DNA of 64,000 nt, taken from assembly GCA_021018815.1 (NCBI GenBank), contig JAITYX010000144.1:124001-188000 (forward strand), in the 5' to 3' direction. The position numbers were made by a program, and so were the translations under genes. The notes under the pieces were generated by a model, which was not told the origin of the DNA, searched no databases, and was given only the letters and a program-made list of their open reading frames with translations. Within the stretch, counting starts at the first letter, position 1. Each line of letters opens with the position of its first letter. The DNA is from Talinum fruticosum. Lineage: Eukaryota; Streptophyta; Magnoliopsida; Caryophyllales; Talinaceae. This document shows positions 59,586-64,000 of this stretch, one piece after another.

Positions 59586-61255
59586 GTGAATCAAAGAACT
59601 GGGAAAGCATTCAAATTTACTTCCAGTCATCCCCAAGAAAACATTATTTCGATATCAACAAGTGGGGTAAGAACTCGTTCTTCTCTTCATAATCTATGTG
59701 CATTCACCGCATTCATTTCTCTAACTGAACCCAAAAATGCACTAGAAGCCCTTAATGAACCCGAATGGGTAGAGGCCATGCAAGAAGAGCTGAATCAATT
59801 CGAGAGAAACCAAGTCCGGACTCGACCAACCGACCTTCCGACCACCCAGTTATAGGAACCAAATGGGTTTTCAAAAACAAACTGGATGAGGGTGGAGTAG
59901 TAGTCGAAACAAGGCTAGACTTGTAGCTCGGGGTTACAATCAAGAGGAAGGAATTGATTGTGGGGAAACCTTTGCACCAGTAGCTAGAATTGAAGCCATT
60001 AGAATATCGTTGGCATTTGCATCCTGTATGCATATTAAATTATATCAAATGGATGTTAAGTGTGCCTTTCTCAATGGTTTTATTGAAGAAGAGGTCTATG
60101 TCGAGCAGACCTCCTGGTTTTGAAAACTCAGAATTTCCAAATCATGTTTTCAAACTTCAAAAGGCTCTCTATGGTCTTAAGCAAGCCCCTAGAGCTTGGT
60201 ACGAAAGACTGAGCGAGCTTCCTGGTTCAAAATGATTTTAAAAGAGGTCGGATCGACAAGACCCTATTCATAAAGACCAAAGGGAAAGATTTTCTCATTG
60301 TTCAAATATATGTTGATGATATTATTTTCGGTGCTACTAATGAATCTACGTGCCAAGAATTTTCCGAGTTGATGAGCCAAGAGTTCCAAATGAGTATGAT
60401 GGGAGAACTCAATTTCTTCCTTGGGCTGCAAATCAAACAAGACAAAGATGGAATCTTTGTCCATCAATCAAAGTACACCAAGGAACTGCTGAAGAAATAC
60501 AAACTTCAAGATGCAAAGCACGCATCTACTCCTATGAGCAACGAGTATAAAACTCGACTCGGATGAAACAGTAAAGCGATAGATCGAAACTCTATCGAGG
60601 TATGATTGGATCACTGCTATATCTTACTTGAGCGGACCGGACATAATGTTCGATGTTTGCTTATGCGCACGATTTCAAGCTAATCCAAAAGAATCACATC
60701 TCACTGCGGTGAAGAGAATATTCGGATATCTTGCAGGCACTCGGAGTCTAGGACTCGTGGTACTCCGGAGACTCGGAGCCGAGTCCGACTGGGTACTCGA
60801 GGCGCGGACTACGCGAGGATACAAAGTTGATCGAAAGAGCACATCCGGAGCTTGCCGGTTTCGGGTCAATCCCTAATATCCTGGCACTCAAAGAAGCAAA
60901 ACTCGGTAGCTCTATCAAGCTGCGGAAGCTGAATATATTGCCGCTGGAGCTTGTTGCGCTCGGATTCTGCGCTCGGATTCTCTGGATAAAACAACACTTG
61001 AAGGATCTTGGACTAACTCTCAACTCTGTCCCAATCAAGTGTGACAATCAAAGCGCAATCGGTATCACTAAGAATCCTGTCCAGCACTCAAAAACAAAGC
61101 ATATTGACGTCGAGTATCATTTCTTACGCGATCACTCGAAAAGGGTGACATTACACTTGAATTCATTCCTACTAATCTTCAATTAGCTGATATCTTTACT
61201 AAGCCTCTTGGTGAAGATCAATTACATTTTATTCGGAATGAGCTTGGTATGTTAA
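59586..61255 (+). pseudogene. Copia-2 reverse transcriptase and RNase H
   Basis: RT: ALEALNEPEWVEAMQEELNQ at about 59740-59800, FKLQKALYGLKQAPRAWYER near 60150-60210, and the catalytic YVDD at 60309-60320 in IYVDDIIFGATNES. ELNFFLGLQIKQDKDGIFV follows near 60405. RNase H: MFDVCLCARFQANPKESHL near 60650, RKSTSGAC near 60835, HLKDLGLTLNSVPIKCDNQS near 61000-61060, and the terminal TKPLGEDQLHFIRNELGMLNA to the stop at 61261. Stops and frameshifts between the blocks make it nonfunctional. Confidence 0.85.
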
Positions 61256-61893
61256 ATGCTTAGTTTTGTGTTGTGACTCTTGAATATTTCTGTGCTATGT
61301 GCTTTCGTTGTCAATAGCCATTAGTTCGAGTTGATCATGTGATACTTGGGCTGATAGTTATTTACTGTGTTTCACGAGTCAAACTCGGACGTAAGAGAAA
61401 TTTGGACATCAATTTTTCTGAAGCTATCTCTAGAACAGTGGAGAGTTTCGGACTATAATTTCAAACTCTTCTTCTCTCTCTTTCTCGAGCGCTGCGATCG
61501 GATCTTAACCGCAGATTTCAAACTACGATATCTCAACCGTTGAAGAAGAACTGTCACACCGGGCATTAATGATCGATGGACGAGTGAGACAGAACGGAGT
61601 TACTTAACGGATAGTGAACGGGCGCGCGTACTCATTATAAATAACGTCTATCCATCTTTCTCTCGGTACTCTAAAACTCCTTCCCTCTCAAATGAAATCC
61701 CTCTCGCGGAAGTTTTCTACGTGAACAGTGTTCCACTGATCGTCCGCGAGACGTCGAAGAAGCTCTCTTTCTCTCTCGTAAGTTTTCGATTGCTCTCTTC
61801 CCATTTTCTTCTACCATTTTCGTTTTCTTCTCTTCTACACCTCCTTCTCTTTCTCTTTCTCTTTCAAAAAGTTTCATCTTTTCATCTCTCACA

Positions 61894-63496
61894 ATGCCTA
61901 AAAGAGGAAACCATCCCAACTTTCGGGTTTCTTCATCCTCCAAAAGGCCTCGCTCCAACAAGCCGAAAGCTCAACCCCTTCTAAACCCATTGTCACCCAG
62001 GCATCTTGCGTTTGGACGACAAGTTCTTCCCAACAACCAAATTCTCCTGGTTGTCTAATATCCAAACCACCGGAGTCTATCCTTTCTGTGTTTCAGCGAG
62101 TTCATCTATCTCGAACTCGTGTCCGAGTTTTATACTCATCTCTCCCACTCCGAAAATGTTCTAACCTCTCGGGTTCGGAACATTACTGTTCGTATCAACA
62201 CCTCTCTCCTTCACCGTCTGTTCAAAGTCTCTTCTCTCTTCTTGAACAGCAACCCTATCCCTTTCACTCGAAGTCGCCGACGACTTCTTTGAAAAGTATG
62301 CTAAAGAATTCCCCGGGTCCAGAAAGAACTTTTACGTGACTCGGTTGAAGTCGAAGCCGAGCTTCGTGTTTCCTGCTGATGAGAACCTTCTTCTCACGGC
62401 ATTCTAGCAAGGAGAACCCCAACTCCAAGCACCTCAAAGCCCTCTTCGATATCCCGGAGGGATACGAAGTCGACCTCTTCCCCTCCATCATTGAGCGGAT
62501 GGCCGCTGTGCCGGCTCGACTTCAAACCAAGAAGAACACCTCCCTTCCTTTCGGTGCTCTTCTCACCCTTGTCTTCAAACAATTCCAAGTTCCTCTTCCC
62601 TCGACCCTAACGCGGTGTGCGAGGCGGCCATTGTGGTCGGCAAGAAGGAACTCCGGGTACGGATACCAGGAAACTAACCCCGGTGTGCGGGTTCACAACT
62701 TCGAGGCTGAGGCCTCCTTCTCCACCTCGGACTCGGAAATCAACCCCTCTCCCTCTTCCGTCTTCACCTGGTGGTGCCTCCACCTCCGGTGCTTCCAAAA
62801 CTCTCTCGGCCCTCTTGTCCCCTGTCTTCATGGACAAGATCACCTCTGTGTCTTCGAATTCGAGAGACATGCTCGGGGGTTTCAAGTTCGTTCTTCGGGT
62901 CGACCATCAACCAAAAGACCGGTCGAGTCCCAAATCCGAGAGCAGCGAGTCTCTTGTTCTTGAGATGAGAGAGCTGGTTAAGGAGCGAAGGAGCTGGCTG
63001 AGCTCCTCGAGAGAGACGGTCCAAGGCGGCTCGGGACCCGGATGACTCGGACACATCGAGGCGTCTTCGAGCCCGAGCCCGACCTCCTCGGACGAGCGAG
63101 GAAGCGAGAGGAAGCGAGAGGAAGAAGCTACGGATGCGGCGGAGGACGGCGAGGAACTGCGGGCTGAGGCAGCCCCTTCCGGGCCAAGGGAAGAAGAGGC
63201 CGTGGCAGCTGCCGAGGGATAGCCTGCTCCCCAAGCTCAAATTGCTGTACTCGGCTCGGACAGCGATGCGAGTGGGTCGGAAGATCTCGCTCCTCCGGCG
63301 AGTCGGCCAGAGCGACCCCCTCCAGCCCCGAGGTCCCAAGGGAAGAACCCCTCGATCCACTTTCTCCGGGTCGGCCACTCGGAGCCGAGCCCCTGCGAGT
63401 TGTTTCGGTTCTCCCTTCGCCGCGCTCAAGTACATCGTCAAGATCTTATCGGCGCCGGCGCACCTCCGCCTCCACTCGAAATCCCCTCCTTCCTAG
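61894..63496 (+). pseudogene. Copia-2 extra ORF after pol
   Basis: ATGCCTAAAAGAGGAAACC at 61894, after a pyrimidine-rich leader, encodes a basic N-terminus (MPKRGNHPNFRVSSSSKRPR). Shifted frames then give ELVSEFYTHLSHSENVLTSR near 62122-62180, LKALFDIPEGYEVDLFP near 62433, and NTSLPFGALLTLVFKQFQVP near 62535-62595. VLEMRELVKERRSWLSS follows near 62955. The first three segments resemble the 'putative plant transposon protein' domain found in extra ORFs of SIRE-like Copia and some Gypsy elements. The C-terminal half is acidic, proline-rich and partly coiled-coil. Function unknown; it need not be an envelope gene, as no signal peptide or membrane segment is seen. Confidence 0.6.
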
Positions 63497-63903
63497 TTGG
63501 AGCCATGCACTGAGTCACAATTCCTCGGTGTCTCCGAATTTCTGTTTCAAAACTTTCTCTTTGTCCGGACAACTTATGTGTATTACTTGTACCTTTCTCC
63601 CTTCTTTTTGTTCCTTGTTTTTCTTTGAAAGGCAAGGGGAGAAAATGTAGTCGAAACCGGTTGTCTTGTCTAAGGGAGTTCTTTCCGCCCTTGTAATTTC
63701 TTTTAATGAATTGATGCATTTCATTATTAATTTCGAGTTCTTTCTTTTACGAGTTAATGAGTTCAAGCATACTTTAATTTGCTTTGATATAGTGTACATT
63801 GCTCCGATCCATTCATTATGCCTTACTTTTACTCAAACTACTCGGAATCGATCTATTTTTCCTCTAACAAAGTTTACTGTTTAAGTATGGAATGCCTTTC
63901 ATC

Positions 63904-63915
63904 AAAAAGGGGAGA
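63904..63915 (+). other. Copia-2 polypurine tract
   Basis: AAAAAGGGGAGA sits against the 3' LTR start at 63917. Confidence 0.8.
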
Positions 63916-63916
63916 T

Positions 63917-64000
63917 TGAAGACTCGGACACTGCTCTATATCTTTACGAGTCATGCAAAAGGAATCGGGTATAACGATGTCATTTATATAGAGTTTTGAT
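63917..64000 (+). repeat. Copia-2 3' LTR (first 84 bp only)
   Basis: TGAAGACTCGGACACTGCTC onward, matching 55714 onward to the end of the window. Confidence 0.9.

Larger units (their letters stand above)
55714..64000 (+). mobile_element. Copia-2: Ty1/Copia element with an extra 3' ORF (continues past window end)
   Basis: 5' LTR 55714-57235, primer site, gag, protease, deleted integrase, RT/RNase H, long 3' region with an extra ORF, polypurine tract, and the start of the 3' LTR at 63917. Inserted in LINE-2 on its left; the left 5 bp are AACTT and the right flank is outside the window. The two LTR starts differ at one position over the 84 bp that can be compared (TCTTTCGAGT at 55740 against TCTTTACGAGT at 63944). 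This points to a fairly young insertion despite the damaged coding region. Layout and extra ORF suggest the SIRE/Maximus group. Confidence 0.85.

Overview
The window is nuclear DNA of a flowering plant, most likely a eudicot. The evidence is GT-AG introns, two recognisable plant housekeeping-type genes, and dense layers of plant LTR retrotransposons (Ty1/Copia, Ty3/Gypsy of Tat and Athila type), L1-type LINEs, Tourist/Harbinger-type MITEs and a hAT remnant. The species cannot be named from the sequence. Only two ordinary host genes are supported. Everything else recognisable is mobile DNA, nearly all broken by stops, frameshifts, deletions or later insertions.

Layout. 1-2642: upstream flank and an intronless + strand gene for a membrane-anchored SAM-dependent methyltransferase-like protein. 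2643-5699: intergenic. 5700-16700: one LINE (LINE-1, +) split by a Copia element (Copia-1, 6697-12657) inside its ORF1 and by a MITE (14353-14670) inside its ORF2. 18242-25769: a minus-strand split gene for pterin-4a-carbinolamine dehydratase with a probable mitochondrial presequence; its introns hold a second MITE and copies of a dispersed repeat. From memory, the Arabidopsis counterparts (At1g29790 and At1g29810) are also near neighbours, so the pair looks like conserved microsynteny opened up by transposons.

25940-30740: a region full of the motif TTGTTCAT whose orientation flips near its right end, interrupted by a 2.6-kb solo LTR (27275-29907). 31210-32186: a Harbinger-like TIR element carrying an ORF-like passenger segment and a long GAA repeat. 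33220-34615: a GC-rich repeat interrupted by a deleted hAT element (about 33352-34558) that contains a tRNA-like segment. 34622-45230: a Copia element (Copia-3) split by an 8.6-kb Tat-type Gypsy element (35781-44352, minus strand) with a perfect 5-bp target duplication. The Tat element keeps gag and protease but has no recognisable reverse transcriptase or integrase. It also carries higher-order tandem repeats and an opposite-strand ORF.

45231-52340: AT-rich repeat debris with a large inverted repeat, an Athila-type gag remnant, an inverted copy of the 27-30 kb LTR family and a Gypsy integrase/RNase H remnant. 52380-55713: the 3' two thirds of another LINE (LINE-2, minus) with RT and RNase H domains, broken by Copia-2. 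55714-64000: Copia-2, a relative of Copia-1, with both LTR starts in the window and an extra ORF after pol.

The genes do not form a pathway. Order of events can be read from the nesting: LINE-1 before Copia-1 and MITE-1; LINE-2 before Copia-2; Copia-3 before the Tat element; the TTGTTCAT element before the solo LTR. I found no CRISPR array, operon or other microbial-type system, and no clearly new functional system. The most unusual items are the pol-less Tat element with its antisense ORF and internal satellites, the passenger ORF in the Harbinger-like element, and the two related Copia copies with complementary domain losses.
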